This document shows, piece after piece, positions 17,833 through 27,216 of a DNA stretch of 64,000 bases. Origin of the DNA: an uncultured Tateyamaria sp. (GTDB taxonomy: Bacteria; Pseudomonadota; Alphaproteobacteria; Rhodobacterales; Rhodobacteraceae); the NCBI RefSeq assembly GCF_947503385.1, contig NZ_CANNDO010000001.1:682001-746000 (forward strand). Direction: 5' to 3'. The stretch's first letter is position 1. Each line of letters begins with the position of its first letter. The notes under the pieces were generated by a model. It saw only the letters and a list, made by a program, of their open reading frames with translations. It did not search any database and was not told where the DNA came from. The position numbers and the translations under genes were made by a program.

Positions 17833-17979
17833 ATGGCTGATAATCACCTGTCTTTCACAGGTCTCACAGACGAGCAGGCGCAAGAGCTGCACGCTGTCTA
17901 TATGAGCGGGCTCTGGCTTTTCACAGCCGTTGCCGTTGTCGCTCACTTGGCAGTGTTCATCTGGCGTCCGTGGTTCTGA
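17833..17979 (+). CDS. pufB: PufB, light-harvesting 1 (LH1) beta subunit
   Basis: 48-aa antenna polypeptide. Hydrophilic cytoplasmic N terminus with the conserved [10 protein letters not shown], then one membrane helix with the bacteriochlorophyll-ligating His in [14 protein letters not shown]. Preceded by GGAGGA at 6-nt spacing. Forms, with PufA, the LH1 ring around the reaction centre. Confidence 0.97.
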   Translation: MADNHLSFTGLTDEQAQELHAVYMSGLWLFTAVAVVAHLAVFIWRPWF

Positions 17980-17993
17980 GGAGGGATTAGCAA

Positions 17994-18161
17994 ATGGCAA
18001 AGTTCTACAAGATCTGGCTCATCTTCGATCCCCGCCGTGTGTTTGTTGCACAGGGCGTCTTCCTCTTCTTGCTTGCAGCGATGATTCACCTCGTCCTGCT
18101 GAGCACGGGGGCGGAAGGCTTCAACTGGTTTGAAATCGCCGCTGCAGAGCGCGCGGAGTAA
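17994..18161 (+). CDS. pufA: PufA, light-harvesting 1 (LH1) alpha subunit
   Basis: 55-aa antenna polypeptide. N terminus [20 protein letters not shown] is typical of LH1-alpha; the single membrane helix contains the bacteriochlorophyll-ligating His in AAMIHLVLL (His32). A strong ribosome binding site GAGGAGGG overlaps the pufB stop region. Followed by a large stem-loop before pufL. Confidence 0.97.
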   Translation: MAKFYKIWLIFDPRRVFVAQGVFLFLLAAMIHLVLLSTGAEGFNWFEIAAAERAE

Positions 18162-18180
18162 TTCCGGTCACCAAGACAGC

Positions 18181-18220
18181 GCCGCGGGCGGGGTAACAGT
18201 GCGCCCCGCCTGCCCGCGGC
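18181..18220 (+). other. Large stem-loop between pufA and pufL
   Basis: Left arm GCCGCGGGCGGGG (18181-18193), right arm CCCCGCCTGCCCGCGGC (18204-18220): 8 bp plus 5 bp with a 4-nt bulge on the 3' side and a 10-nt loop. No T run follows. In R. capsulatus a hairpin at exactly this place protects pufBA mRNA from 3' decay, giving more antenna than reaction-centre transcripts; the same role is inferred here. Confidence 0.8.
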
Positions 18221-18287
18221 AAACCTTTCTATTTCAAGACGGCTGACGACCCCAACGGGCGCGCCGCCAAATGCGGAGAACTGAGAG

Positions 18288-19151
18288 ATGGCTTTGCTAT
18301 CCTTCGAACGTAAGTATCGCGTCCGCGGAGGGACGCTGATCGGCGGCGATCTGTTCGACTTTTGGGTGGGCCCCTTCTATGTGGGCTTTTTCGGGGTCAC
18401 GACCGCCTTTTTCGCCCTGTTGGGCACTGTGCTGATCTTCTGGGGCGCGTCTCAGCAAGGCACATTCAACCCGTGGCTGATCAACATCGCGCCACCTGAC
18501 CTGAGCTATGGTCTGGGCCTTGCGCCACTGCTGGAAGGCGGCTTGTGGCAGATCATCACGATCTGTGCGACCGGTGCCTTCATCAGTTGGGCGCTGCGCG
18601 AGGTGGAAATCTGTCGCAAGCTGGGCATGGGATATCACGTCCCCATTGGCTTCAGCTTTGCCATTTTCGCCTATGTGACGCTGGTCATTTTCCGCCCGCT
18701 TCTGATGGGCGCGTGGGGGCATGGTTTCCCATACGGGATTTTCAGCCACCTCGACTGGGTCAGCAACACCGGCTACGCCTACCTGCACTTCCACTACAAC
18801 CCGGCGCATATGCTGGCGGTTACGCTGTTCTTTACGACCACGCTGGCGCTGGCGCTGCACGGCGCGCTGATCCTGTCGGCGGCCAACCCCGAAAAAGGGT
18901 CCGAGGCGCTGACGCCGGATCACGAAGACACGTTCTTTCGCGACTTTATCGGCTACTCGATCGGTACGCTGGGCATTCACCGTCTTGGGTTCCTGCTGGC
19001 GATCAATGCCGGGTTCTGGAGCGCGGTGTGCATCATCATTTCCGGCCCGGTCTGGACGTCCGGCTGGCCCGAATGGTGGAACTGGTGGCTGAACCTGCCA
19101 ATCTGGGGCGCGGACCCGCTGCCTGTCTATCAATCCGCGTTCGGAGGGTAA
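18288..19151 (+). CDS. pufL: PufL, photosynthetic reaction centre L subunit
   Basis: 287-aa five-helix membrane protein binding the special pair, bacteriopheophytin and QA/QB cofactors together with PufM. Contains the diagnostic run [20 protein letters not shown] with the special-pair and accessory chlorophyll His ligands, and later iron-ligand His residues ([18 protein letters not shown]). Starts at 18288 with GGAG about 9 nt upstream. pufM follows after 4 nt. Confidence 0.98.
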   Translation: MALLSFERKYRVRGGTLIGGDLFDFWVGPFYVGFFGVTTAFFALLGTVLIFWGASQQGTFNPWLINIAPPDLSYGLGLAPLLEGGLWQIITICATGAFISWALREVEICRKLGMGYHVPIGFSFAIFAYVTLVIFRPLLMGAWGHGFPYGIFSHLDWVSNTGYAYLHFHYNPAHMLAVTLFFTTTLALALHGALILSAANPEKGSEALTPDHEDTFFRDFIGYSIGTLGIHRLGFLLAINAGFWSAVCIIISGPVWTSGWPEWWNWWLNLPIWGADPLPVYQSAFGG

Positions 19152-19155
19152 GGTC

Positions 19156-20151
19156 ATGGGTATCAAAGCTGAATATCAGAACATCTTTACCCAAGTGCAG
19201 GTCCAAGGCACGCCCGAATGGGGCATGGACGACAACGGCACAATGCTCGAAGAGCGCGTGGGCAACCCATGGTTTTCCAAGCTGGCGGGCCTTTTTGGCA
19301 ACGCACAAATTGGGCCGATCTATCTGGGTTGGACCGGGATGGTGTCGCTGGCCACGGGCCTGATCTGGTTCGTCATGGTGGGGCTGAGTATGCTGGCGCA
19401 GGTCGGCTACAGCTTTCCCGAATTGCTGAGGCAACTGTTCTGGCTGGCGCTGGAGCCGCCGTCGCCGGAATATGGGCTGAGCATTCCGCCACTGAACGAG
19501 GGCGGCTGGTACATCATCGCATCGTTCTTTTTGCTGGTGTCGGTGATGACGTGGCTTTTGCGCAGCTACCTGCTGGCGCAACAGCACCGGATGGGCAAGC
19601 ACGTGTTCTGGGCTTTTGCGTCTGCCGTGTGGCTGTTTCTGGTGCTGGGCCTGTTCCGTCCGATCCTCATGGGATCGTGGAGCGAGGCGGTGCCTTACGG
19701 TATCTTCCCGCACCTTGACTGGACCACGGCGTTTTCGATCCGCTACGGCAACCTCTACTACAACCCGTTCCACTGCCTGAGCATTGTGTTCCTTTATGGT
19801 TCAGTCCTGCTGTTCTGTATGCACGGTGCCACCATTCTGGCGGTCACCCGCTATGGCGGCGACCGCGAGTTGGAGCAGATTTATGACCGCGGCACGGCCA
19901 CGGAACGCGCGGCCCTGTTCTGGCGCTGGACCATGGGGTTCAACGCCACGATGGAGGGCATCCACCGCTGGGCGTGGTGGTTTGCGGTGCTGACCCCGAT
20001 CACAGGCGGCATCGGCATCCTGCTCACCGGGACTGTCGTCGACAACTGGTTCATCTGGGCGCAAGAGCACAACTTTGCCCCGATGTATGACGGCGCCTAC
20101 GGCTACGAAGATTACGGCTCTTACGAAGCCTTCATCGGGAAGGAGAACTGA
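19156..20151 (+). CDS. pufM: PufM, photosynthetic reaction centre M subunit
   Basis: 331-aa five-helix partner of PufL. The run [21 protein letters not shown] holds the special-pair His region used as a phototroph marker; the iron-ligand segment [13 protein letters not shown] is present. C-terminal tail of about 25 residues rich in Tyr and acidic residues extends toward the cytochrome. pufC begins 2 nt after the stop. Confidence 0.98.
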   Translation: MGIKAEYQNIFTQVQVQGTPEWGMDDNGTMLEERVGNPWFSKLAGLFGNAQIGPIYLGWTGMVSLATGLIWFVMVGLSMLAQVGYSFPELLRQLFWLALEPPSPEYGLSIPPLNEGGWYIIASFFLLVSVMTWLLRSYLLAQQHRMGKHVFWAFASAVWLFLVLGLFRPILMGSWSEAVPYGIFPHLDWTTAFSIRYGNLYYNPFHCLSIVFLYGSVLLFCMHGATILAVTRYGGDRELEQIYDRGTATERAALFWRWTMGFNATMEGIHRWAWWFAVLTPITGGIGILLTGTVVDNWFIWAQEHNFAPMYDGAYGYEDYGSYEAFIGKEN

Positions 20152-20153
20152 TC

Positions 20154-21275
20154 ATGCTACCCAAGTGGTTTGACCAATGGAATAAATCCAACCCGACGAA
20201 CATCTTCGGCCCCGCGATCCTCGTGGGGGCCGTCGGTGGGGCCCTGTTCGTGGCGATCCTGCTGATCACATGGGGCAACCCGGCGCAAACGGCCAGTATG
20301 CAGACCGGCCCGGCGGGCACGGGCATGTCTGTGCCGGAATACAACATCGCCCGCCTCGCCCCCGATCCGTCGATCGAGGACTATTACACCGAAGCGCCGT
20401 ATGTGCCCGAAGGCGGCGAACCGCTGGCACGCGACATCTACGAAAATGTGCAGGTGCTGGGTGATCTGACCGAGGACAACTTCAATCGCGTGATGCTGGC
20501 CATGACCCAGTGGGTGAGCCCGGAACAGGGCTGTGCCTACTGTCACGGCGATGTCGATCTGGAAGAGTATGGCGCGGACAACCTGTACACCAAGGTCGTC
20601 AGCCGCCGCATGATCCAGATGACGCAGCACATCAACGAAGAGTGGGACAGCCACGTGAACGCGGTCGCCGAGGTGGGGGTCAATTGCTATACCTGCCACC
20701 GGGGTCAGAACGTGCCCAGCGACATCTGGTTCAACGTCACACCGGTGAACCAGTCGGTCGAAGGCTGGGCTGCGGTGCAAAACCGTGCCACGTCGATGAG
20801 CCAGTCCACGTCTTTGCCGTCATCCGCGCTGGAGGTCTACCTGACCGATTACGACAGCCTCGTGAACGTTCACGATCTGGAAAGCCGCGTCGCCGGTGTA
20901 CCGGGCCTGACGGAGGACGTGCACACCATCCAGAAGACCGAGATGACCTATTCGCTGATGAATTACTTCTCGAACTCGCTGGGTGTGAATTGTGTGTTCT
21001 GTCACAACAGCCGGGCCTTCTACGACACGGCCCAAGTGACGCCGCAATGGAGCACGGCACAGCTGGGCCGCCAGATGGTGATCGAGCTGAACCAGGAATT
21101 CCTGATCCCGCTCAAGGATACCTATCCCGCTGAACGGCTTGGCCCGATCTATGCGGACGCGCCCAAGGCCGCCTGCCGGACCTGCCACAAGGGGTATCAA
21201 CGTCCGCTTCAGGGCATGAACGTCACGGATGACTGGCCGGAATTGGTCACGACCGAGGCACCGGTTTACGAATAG
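20154..21275 (+). CDS. pufC: PufC, tetraheme reaction-centre cytochrome c
   Basis: 373-aa periplasmic electron donor to the photo-oxidised special pair. Four heme-attachment motifs are visible: CAYCH (127-131), CYTCH (178-182), CVFCH (280-284) and CRTCH (341-345). A hydrophobic segment at about 18-40 anchors it; no lipobox Cys is present at that place, so it is probably held by an uncleaved helix rather than a lipid. Its presence after pufM, in place of pufX, is the Roseobacter arrangement. Confidence 0.97.
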   Translation: MLPKWFDQWNKSNPTNIFGPAILVGAVGGALFVAILLITWGNPAQTASMQTGPAGTGMSVPEYNIARLAPDPSIEDYYTEAPYVPEGGEPLARDIYENVQVLGDLTEDNFNRVMLAMTQWVSPEQGCAYCHGDVDLEEYGADNLYTKVVSRRMIQMTQHINEEWDSHVNAVAEVGVNCYTCHRGQNVPSDIWFNVTPVNQSVEGWAAVQNRATSMSQSTSLPSSALEVYLTDYDSLVNVHDLESRVAGVPGLTEDVHTIQKTEMTYSLMNYFSNSLGVNCVFCHNSRAFYDTAQVTPQWSTAQLGRQMVIELNQEFLIPLKDTYPAERLGPIYADAPKAACRTCHKGYQRPLQGMNVTDDWPELVTTEAPVYE

Positions 21276-21278
21276 GGC

Positions 21279-21335
21279 GTCCGCGCCCAACACCATGACA
21301 CATGGCGGCAACGCCATGTGACGCCAGGCGCGGAC
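21279..21335 (+). other. Long nested hairpin in the 3' region of pufC
   Basis: Outer stem GTCCGCGCC (21279-21287) with GGCGCGGAC (21327-21335), inner stem CACATGGC (21299-21306) with GCCATGTG (21313-21320) and a 6-nt loop. A further GGGATC-CTGA-GATCCC hairpin lies at 21360-21375. They precede the terminator and could shield the end of the puf mRNA from exonucleases. Confidence 0.6.
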
Positions 21336-21404
21336 CACTGGCTTCCTTGGTCCGGGCACGGGATCCTGAGATCCCGGTTCCCTTCCTGTTGGCTACAGGA
21401 ACCT

Positions 21405-21441
21405 GGCGTCGTGCTTGATCCCTCAGGCACGACGCCTTTTT
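21405..21441 (+). terminator. Rho-independent terminator of the puf operon
   Basis: Perfect 10-bp stem GGCGTCGTGC (21405-21414) and GCACGACGCC (21427-21436), 12-nt loop, followed at once by TTTTT (21437-21441). It separates pufC from dxs, 57 nt upstream of the dxs start. Confidence 0.9.
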
Positions 21442-21498
21442 CGCCCAACGATGTCGCGGGCAAGGCGGCAGGGCGGTGACAAGAAAGGACGTGCGCCA

Positions 21499-23433
21499 AT
21501 GACCGTTTCACCCTCCAAGACACCGACGCTGGACCGTGTGGCCGGGCCGCAGGACCTGAAACGGCTGAGCGATGCGGAACTGACCGCTTTGGCAAGCGAG
21601 TTGCGCACCGACGTGATCGACGCCGTGTCCCGAACCGGCGGGCATCTGGGGTCGTCGCTCGGTGTGGTCGAACTGACCGTGGGCATTCATGCCGTCTTTG
21701 ACACGCCACGTGATAAGGTGATCTGGGACGTGGGCCACCAGTGCTACCCGCACAAGATCCTGACAGGGCGGCGCCATCGTATGGGGACCTTGCGGCAGAA
21801 GGACGGGCTGAGCGGATTCACCAAACGATCGGAAAGCGAATATGATCCGTTTGGTGCCGCGCATTCGTCAACGTCGATCTCTGCCGCGCTCGGCTTCACC
21901 GTGGGGCGCGACATGGGAATGCCGACGGGCGACGCGGTCGCCGTGATCGGTGACGGTTCCATCAGCGCCGGCATGGCCTATGAGGCGCTGAACAACGCAG
22001 GTCACGAGGGGCGCCGTCTGTTCGTAATCCTGAACGACAACGAGATGAGCATTGCGCCCCCCACAGGGGCCATGAGCACGTATCTGTCGAACCTCAGCCG
22101 GAATTCTCCCCTCGCTCCGCTGCACGCCATTGCCGAAGGCATGGAACAGGCGCTGCCCAAACCCATGCGCGACGGTGCGCGCCGTGCGCGCGAGATGGTG
22201 ACAGGGGTTGGTAGCAAGGGCACATTCTTCGAAGAGCTGGGCTTTGACTATATCGGCCCGATTGATGGCCATGACATGGCAGAGGTGCTGAACGTCCTGC
22301 GAGCCGCCCGCACGCGTGCGGATGGGCCGGTTCTGATCCACGCCTGCACGGTCAAGGGCAAGGGCTACGCCCCCGCCGAAGGGTCCGCCGACAAGTATCA
22401 CGGCGTGTCCAAATTCGACGTGGAAACAGGCGAGCAGTCCAAGAGCAAAAGCAACGCACCGTCCTATACTTCGGTCTTTGGCGCGACCCTCACGGACCTT
22501 GCGGCGCAGGACCCCAGCATTGTCGCCGTCACCGCCGCGATGCCTTCGGGCACTGGCGTGAACAAGATGCAGGACCGGTTTCCGGCGCGCGTCTTTGACG
22601 TTGGCATCGCGGAACAGCACGCCGTGACCTTTGCCGCCGGGATGGCGGCCAGCGGGCTCAAGCCGTTCTGCGCAATCTATTCGACCTTCCTGCAACGCGG
22701 GTATGATCAGGTGGTGCATGATGTGGCGCTGCAAGGGTTGCCGGTCCGCTTTGCGCTGGATCGGGCGGGGCTGGTCGGGGCGGATGGCGCGACACATGCA
22801 GGGGCGTTTGACATCGGCTATCTCACCGCACTGCCGGGCATGGTTGTTATGGCCGCTGCGGACGAGGCCGAACTGGTGCATATGGTCACCACAGCTGCGG
22901 CCCATGACAGCGGACCCATTGCATTCCGCTATCCACGCGGCAACGGGCGCGGTGTTGAGATCCCTGAACAGGGCACCGTGCTTGAGATCGGCAAGGGCCG
23001 CATGATCCAAGAGGGGCGCGACGTGGCGCTGCTGTCGTTGGGCGCGATGCTTGACGATTGCGAGCGTGCCGCCGCGCAGCTTGAGGCCGAAGGATTGTCG
23101 GTATCCATCGCGGACGCCCGCTTTGCCAAACCGCTGGATATGGAGATGATCCGCGATCTGGCATCGCGTCACGCGCTGTTGCTGACAGTTGAACAGGGTG
23201 CCATGGGTGGCTTTGGGGCGATGGTGCTGCAAGCCATGGCGCGCGAAGGCTTGCTGGACAAAGGCCTCAAGGTCCGCACGTTGTGCTTGCCGGACCGCTT
23301 TATCGATCAGGCAAGCCCGGACGAGATGTATGCCGCTGCTGGCATAGACGCCGATGGGATCATCGCCGCCGTGCGCGACGCAATGGGCCGCGACGAAACG
23401 AACGTCGTCGATCTGGCCACTGCCGGAGAATAA
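21499..23433 (+). CDS. dxs: Dxs, 1-deoxy-D-xylulose-5-phosphate synthase
   Basis: 644-aa thiamine-diphosphate enzyme, first step of the non-mevalonate isoprenoid pathway feeding carotenoids, the bacteriochlorophyll tail and quinones. Visible: [16 protein letters not shown] near the N terminus, the ThDP/Mg motif [18 protein letters not shown], and the transketolase Glu/His region [21 protein letters not shown] precedes the ATG at 21499. A dxs copy next to puf is common in Rhodobacterales. It ends 3 nt from the convergent alpha/beta hydrolase. Confidence 0.97.
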   Translation: MTVSPSKTPTLDRVAGPQDLKRLSDAELTALASELRTDVIDAVSRTGGHLGSSLGVVELTVGIHAVFDTPRDKVIWDVGHQCYPHKILTGRRHRMGTLRQKDGLSGFTKRSESEYDPFGAAHSSTSISAALGFTVGRDMGMPTGDAVAVIGDGSISAGMAYEALNNAGHEGRRLFVILNDNEMSIAPPTGAMSTYLSNLSRNSPLAPLHAIAEGMEQALPKPMRDGARRAREMVTGVGSKGTFFEELGFDYIGPIDGHDMAEVLNVLRAARTRADGPVLIHACTVKGKGYAPAEGSADKYHGVSKFDVETGEQSKSKSNAPSYTSVFGATLTDLAAQDPSIVAVTAAMPSGTGVNKMQDRFPARVFDVGIAEQHAVTFAAGMAASGLKPFCAIYSTFLQRGYDQVVHDVALQGLPVRFALDRAGLVGADGATHAGAFDIGYLTALPGMVVMAAADEAELVHMVTTAAAHDSGPIAFRYPRGNGRGVEIPEQGTVLEIGKGRMIQEGRDVALLSLGAMLDDCERAAAQLEAEGLSVSIADARFAKPLDMEMIRDLASRHALLLTVEQGAMGGFGAMVLQAMAREGLLDKGLKVRTLCLPDRFIDQASPDEMYAAAGIDADGIIAAVRDAMGRDETNVVDLATAGE

Positions 23434-23436
23434 CGC

Positions 23437-24246
23437 CTAGCTGCTGAGCGATCCGCGGATCGGGTTCTTGTCGGCAAAGGTGGTGGTCAGGTCGGCAACA
23501 ACATCCGGCGCATCCCAATGGATCGAGTGCCCTGCGCCCTCCACAATGTGGTGGGGCAGGTGGTTCAACACCGCCAGAATGTGATCCGGCGGCACGATCA
23601 AGTCCAGCGCGCCGATCAGCACCTGTGTCGGACAGGTGGGCCGCGACAGCGCGGCCCCGTCAAACCCGCGCAGGGCCGTCAACTGATGTTCCATCGCATC
23701 GGCGCTTTGCTCATGGGGATAGGCAAGCCCGTCAGCAATTGCCTGATCAACAACTTTGGGGTCATCGTAGACACGTGGGTTGTAAAGCCACGGGTAAAGC
23801 GCACGCAGCCACGTGTCGGGCGGCGCATCGCTGCGCCGTATCGCGATCATGTTGGCAAAGAGCGCCGTGTTCCGCGCAAGCCGTACGGGTGCGGATGCCG
23901 CAATATGCGTCGAGGCCATGCGCAGCGGCACCTGTTGAGCCATGTGCAGCGCGATGATGCCGCCCATGGAATGGCCGATCACGTGGTATCGTTCGAGGCC
24001 GAGGTGATCCATAACCGCCAGCGCATCCTTGCACATAAGGTCAATGGAGACCGGCGCATCCCACGGGGTTGTCCGCCCGGTGGTGCGGTTGTCGGGACGG
24101 ATGCACGTGAACCGGTGTCGCAGTCGGGCAACCAGCGGGTCCCATGTGCTGTGGTCCGACATGAACCCGGCCAACATCAGCAATGGCGGGCCGTCGCCTT
24201 CGACCGCGTAGTGCAGGGTCACGTCCGGGCGATCAAGCGTCGGCAT
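23437..24246 (-). CDS. Alpha/beta hydrolase
   Basis: 269-aa alpha/beta-hydrolase-fold protein: nucleophile elbow GHSMGG (91-96, Ser93), acid-loop Asp in GALDLIVPP, catalytic His in GAGHSIHW. Substrate not inferable; resembles esterase/enol-lactone hydrolase-like members. Last gene of a six-gene minus-strand operon starting at 27938. Start at 24246 overlaps the preceding P1-family gene by 14 nt; an upstream start at 24342 would lie wholly inside that gene. Confidence 0.85.
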   Translation of the reverse strand: MPTLDRPDVTLHYAVEGDGPPLLMLAGFMSDHSTWDPLVARLRHRFTCIRPDNRTTGRTTPWDAPVSIDLMCKDALAVMDHLGLERYHVIGHSMGGIIALHMAQQVPLRMASTHIAASAPVRLARNTALFANMIAIRRSDAPPDTWLRALYPWLYNPRVYDDPKVVDQAIADGLAYPHEQSADAMEHQLTALRGFDGAALSRPTCPTQVLIGALDLIVPPDHILAVLNHLPHHIVEGAGHSIHWDAPDVVADLTTTFADKNPIRGSLSS

Positions 24247-25237
24247 TAAGCTCGCTCCACGTGGGCAGGATGTCGCCCGGCGCAGGTGTTGCGGCATGAA
24301 CTCCCCGCGCGATGGCCCGGGCAAGGCACAAAGACGCCGCATGGCCGATCAGGCCCAGCTCGGACGGATCGGGCAGGACCTTCGCACCCATTGCAGCGGC
24401 AAAGACAAGGTCGCCGTCGCTGGGGCTGTGTGCGGGCACACAGGCCCGGGCGATGCCGTCATGGGCTGCGATGGCGACACGCTGGCACTGCGCTTTGTCC
24501 AGAGAGGCATCCGTGGCGATGATTGCAATGGTGGTATTTGCGTGCTCCATCATGGCCGTGACCTTGCGCCGGTCGATCGTGCGCCCCAGCCCGCTGGCAG
24601 GGTCCGGGCCCAGACCGCCGAATTCGCTGTCGATTTCGAACGGAGCGGCCCAGAAATGCCGGTCACCATGCGTGGTGACGCTTCCCATCGGGTTGGCGGC
24701 GACCAAGGCGCCCACGCTGATCCCGCTGTCGAGGGTCAGGGATGCCGTGCCCAAACCACCCTTCATGGCAGCCGTCGTGGCCCCGGTGCCTGCCCCGATG
24801 CTGCCGATCCCGGTGCGGGGCTCGGCGGCCTCCAGCGCGCGGCGACCAAGTGCGGGATAGGGATTGCCGGTCCAGCCGTGATCGCCACCCGCCAACAGAT
24901 CGAAGAGGATGGCACCCGGCACAATGGGAACGCGCGCCGGACCCACCGGATACCCGCGCCCGACCGTGCGCAGGCCCGCCACGACCCCCGCGCAGGCCTC
25001 AAGCCCAAAGGCAGAGCCACCGGACAGCACCAGCGCATCCACCTGCGCCACCGATTTGTCCGGGGCCAAAAGGTCTGTTTCCCGCGTGCCCGGCGCGCCC
25101 CCAAGCACCGCGACCGAGGCCGTAAATGGCACGTCTGCCGTCATGACCGTGACCCCGGATTTCAGCGCCTCGTCCTGCGCGTGGCCGACCTTGAGCCCTG
25201 CGACGTCCGTGATGGCGTTTTGTGGACCTGGGATCAT
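24233..25237 (-). CDS. P1-family (DmpA/NylC-type) N-terminal-nucleophile amidase
   Basis: 334-aa protein of the P1/S58 family, whose members cleave themselves and use the new N-terminal Ser or Thr to hydrolyse peptide or amide bonds (DmpA aminopeptidase, NylC oligomer hydrolase). N-terminal signature PGPQNAITDVAGLKVGHA, central AMKGGLGTAS (157-166) and the self-cleavage region HANTTIAIIATD: cleavage is expected between Asn234 and Thr235, as in NylC. Start at 25237 is set by GGAGG upstream on the minus strand and by the family N terminus. Lies between a cupin and a hydrolase in a catabolic-looking operon. Confidence 0.88.
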   Translation of the reverse strand: MIPGPQNAITDVAGLKVGHAQDEALKSGVTVMTADVPFTASVAVLGGAPGTRETDLLAPDKSVAQVDALVLSGGSAFGLEACAGVVAGLRTVGRGYPVGPARVPIVPGAILFDLLAGGDHGWTGNPYPALGRRALEAAEPRTGIGSIGAGTGATTAAMKGGLGTASLTLDSGISVGALVAANPMGSVTTHGDRHFWAAPFEIDSEFGGLGPDPASGLGRTIDRRKVTAMMEHANTTIAIIATDASLDKAQCQRVAIAAHDGIARACVPAHSPSDGDLVFAAAMGAKVLPDPSELGLIGHAASLCLARAIARGVHAATPAPGDILPTWSELNADA

Positions 25238-25281
25238 GAGAATTTGTGCCTCCGGCGGGGATTTTTTGGGACAGAGACGGG

Positions 25282-25632
25282 TCAGATGCGCGGCTTGGGT
25301 GCGGCCGTGGCTGGATCGCCGGTGTTGGGCACGCCCTTGGGTTCGATCAGCAGCACCTTGCATTCTTCCTCGGCGCGGGGTCGGTGGGTGACACCTTTGG
25401 GCACGATGAACAACTCGCCAGCTTTGACCGGGTGGCTTTGCCCTTCGAGGTCCATCACCATCTCGCCCTCAAGCACAAGAAAGAAGTCATCCGTGTCTTC
25501 GTGCAGGTGGAACGGAAATTCGCCCTGAAACTTGACGACCATCACGTCGTTGCCGTTGTAGTCTGCGACCACATGTGGGTCCCAGTGCGTGCTGAACTGG
25601 CTGAGTTTCTGGGCGAGGTTGATGGGTGTCAT
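25282..25632 (-). CDS. Small cupin-domain protein
   Basis: 116-aa single cupin. Metal-binding motif 1 has HLHEDTDDFFLVLEG and motif 2 has PKGVTHRPRAEE, as in mannose-6-phosphate-isomerase-like small cupins. Function unknown; such proteins may be isomerases or dioxygenase-like accessories. The start overlaps the preceding SDR stop (ATGA, 25629-25632). Confidence 0.85.
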   Translation of the reverse strand: MTPINLAQKLSQFSTHWDPHVVADYNGNDVMVVKFQGEFPFHLHEDTDDFFLVLEGEMVMDLEGQSHPVKAGELFIVPKGVTHRPRAEEECKVLLIEPKGVPNTGDPATAAPKPRI

Positions 25633-26369
25633 ATGCAGCGTCCTCCGTCGATTTCGAGCGCCACGCCGGTGATCATGGATGCCGCATCCGAACACAGGAA
25701 TGTGGCGGCGGCCCCCATGTCCTGCGGTGTCGAAAACCGGCCCAGCGGGATCGTGGCGAGGAACTTGGCCCGCATTTCGGGCGTGTCTTCCCCCATAAAA
25801 CTTTTGAGCAGGGGCGTTTCGCCTGCCACCGGGTTCAGAGCGTTTACCCGGATGCCATGTGGTGCCAGTTCAACCGCCATGGCCTTGGTCGCGGTGATCA
25901 TCCAGCCTTTGGAGGCGTTGTACCAGTTCAGATTGGGGCGCGGCGACACCCCCGCGGTCGATGCGATGTTGAGGATTGCGCCCGCCTTGCGCGCCTTGAA
26001 ATGCGGCACAAGACTGCGTGCGGTAAGGTAGACAGATTTGGCATTCACCGCGAGCACACGGTCGAAATCGTCTTCGGTCACGTATTCCATGGCTTGCGGC
26101 AGATGGGTGATGCCTGCGTTGTTCACCAGAACGTCGATATGGCCAAAGGCCTGCAGTCCCGCATCCACCATCGCCTGAACGGATGCGCCATTTGCGACAT
26201 CAACAGTGCAGGGTGTGCCACCGATATCGCCTGCAACTTCTTCCGCGCCGTCGCTGTTCAAATCGGCCACCAGCACCCGCGCCCCTTGGGCAGCAAAGGC
26301 GCGTGCAATGCCTGCGCCAAAGCCGGAGGCGGCACCGGTCACGATGGCGGTCTTGCCGTCAAGTTGCAT
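25629..26369 (-). CDS. Short-chain dehydrogenase/reductase (SDR), first of two
   Basis: 246-aa classical SDR: cofactor motif TGAASGFG (11-18), NNAG, catalytic Ser and YNASKG. Asp after the second strand (VADLNSD) suggests NAD(H). Start at 26369 (MQLDGKTAIVTG) overlaps the preceding hydrolase by 11 nt; a longer frame upstream is not conserved-looking. Substrate unknown. Part of the 27938-23437 operon. Confidence 0.88.
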   Translation of the reverse strand: MQLDGKTAIVTGAASGFGAGIARAFAAQGARVLVADLNSDGAEEVAGDIGGTPCTVDVANGASVQAMVDAGLQAFGHIDVLVNNAGITHLPQAMEYVTEDDFDRVLAVNAKSVYLTARSLVPHFKARKAGAILNIASTAGVSPRPNLNWYNASKGWMITATKAMAVELAPHGIRVNALNPVAGETPLLKSFMGEDTPEMRAKFLATIPLGRFSTPQDMGAAATFLCSDAASMITGVALEIDGGRCI

Positions 26370-27216
26370 AGGGCGTCTCCTTGATGAACTCGCGGATGAG
26401 GTGCAGGACCGTCGCGGGTTTGTCCGTCTCAAGCAGGTGCGCAGCCCCGTCGATCAAATGGAATTCTGCATTGGGCAACGCGGCGGCAATCCGTTCGCCA
26501 AAGGGGTGCGGCATGATCGGATCGCTGTCGCCGGACAGCACAAGTGCCGGGCACGGCACCTGTGCAAGTGCGTCGTGAAAGTCAAAGCGCCCCTGTTCGT
26601 TGTCCGGTCCGTTGTAGTGCATGGCCACCGGGTTTTTGACGATCATGCGCTGCATCATATGCGGATCAGGCACCGTGCGGGAATAGAGCGGCAGACAGAT
26701 GTCAAAATAGTTCTGCCGTCCTTCAGGTGTCGGGTTGGACCAGTAGGCGCGCGCGACATTGCCCGCGACCTTTCCACCGATACGGTCAAAGGCAGCGTAG
26801 ATTGTTTCGAAATCAGTGCGTGCAGTTGTGCAGGCGAGGATCAGCGCGCCCGCGTGGTCCGGGTGCTGCGTGGCATAGGCCTGCGCCACCACGCCGCCAA
26901 AGGACGCGCCGTAAACAATGGGCTTTTGCACGCCGAGGACGTCGCACAACGCACGCACGTCATCGCCCCAATGGGCAAGGGTCCAATCGGCAGGATCGCC
27001 GTCATCTGAACGGCCATTGCCCCGGTGGTCCACATAGATGATCTGCGCCAGATCGCTCAGCTGGGTCATCAGGGGACGCAGGATGGAATGGTCCGCGCCC
27101 GGCCCACCATGCAGCGCCAGTACCGTGTGTCGCTGGCGCATGAATGGCCCGTCGGGCACCAGCTTGGGGCCTTCGACATCGACAAATAGTCGGACGCCAT
27201 TCACCTCGATCCGCAT
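26359..27216 (-). CDS. Alpha/beta hydrolase, proline-iminopeptidase-like
   Basis: 285-aa hydrolase with the HGGPG oxyanion-hole signature (36-40), DHRGNGRSD (63-71) and nucleophile GASFGG (103-108, Ser105), all typical of the prolyl iminopeptidase branch. Such enzymes release N-terminal residues or cleave small amides and esters. The catalytic His is in DGAAHLLE. Its start codon overlaps the stop of the upstream SDR by one base (TGATG). The neighbouring P1-family amidase supports an amide-type substrate, but this is inference. Confidence 0.85.
   Translation of the reverse strand: MRIEVNGVRLFVDVEGPKLVPDGPFMRQRHTVLALHGGPGADHSILRPLMTQLSDLAQIIYVDHRGNGRSDDGDPADWTLAHWGDDVRALCDVLGVQKPIVYGASFGGVVAQAYATQHPDHAGALILACTTARTDFETIYAAFDRIGGKVAGNVARAYWSNPTPEGRQNYFDICLPLYSRTVPDPHMMQRMIVKNPVAMHYNGPDNEQGRFDFHDALAQVPCPALVLSGDSDPIMPHPFGERIAAALPNAEFHLIDGAAHLLETDKPATVLHLIREFIKETPYAT

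Noticed and set aside
20152-21275. Possible pufX after pufM
   Set aside because: The gene there is the tetraheme cytochrome pufC; no short pufX-like frame is present.
21868-23232. 454-codon minus-strand frame opposite dxs
   Set aside because: Low-complexity basic translation lying wholly inside dxs; shadow.
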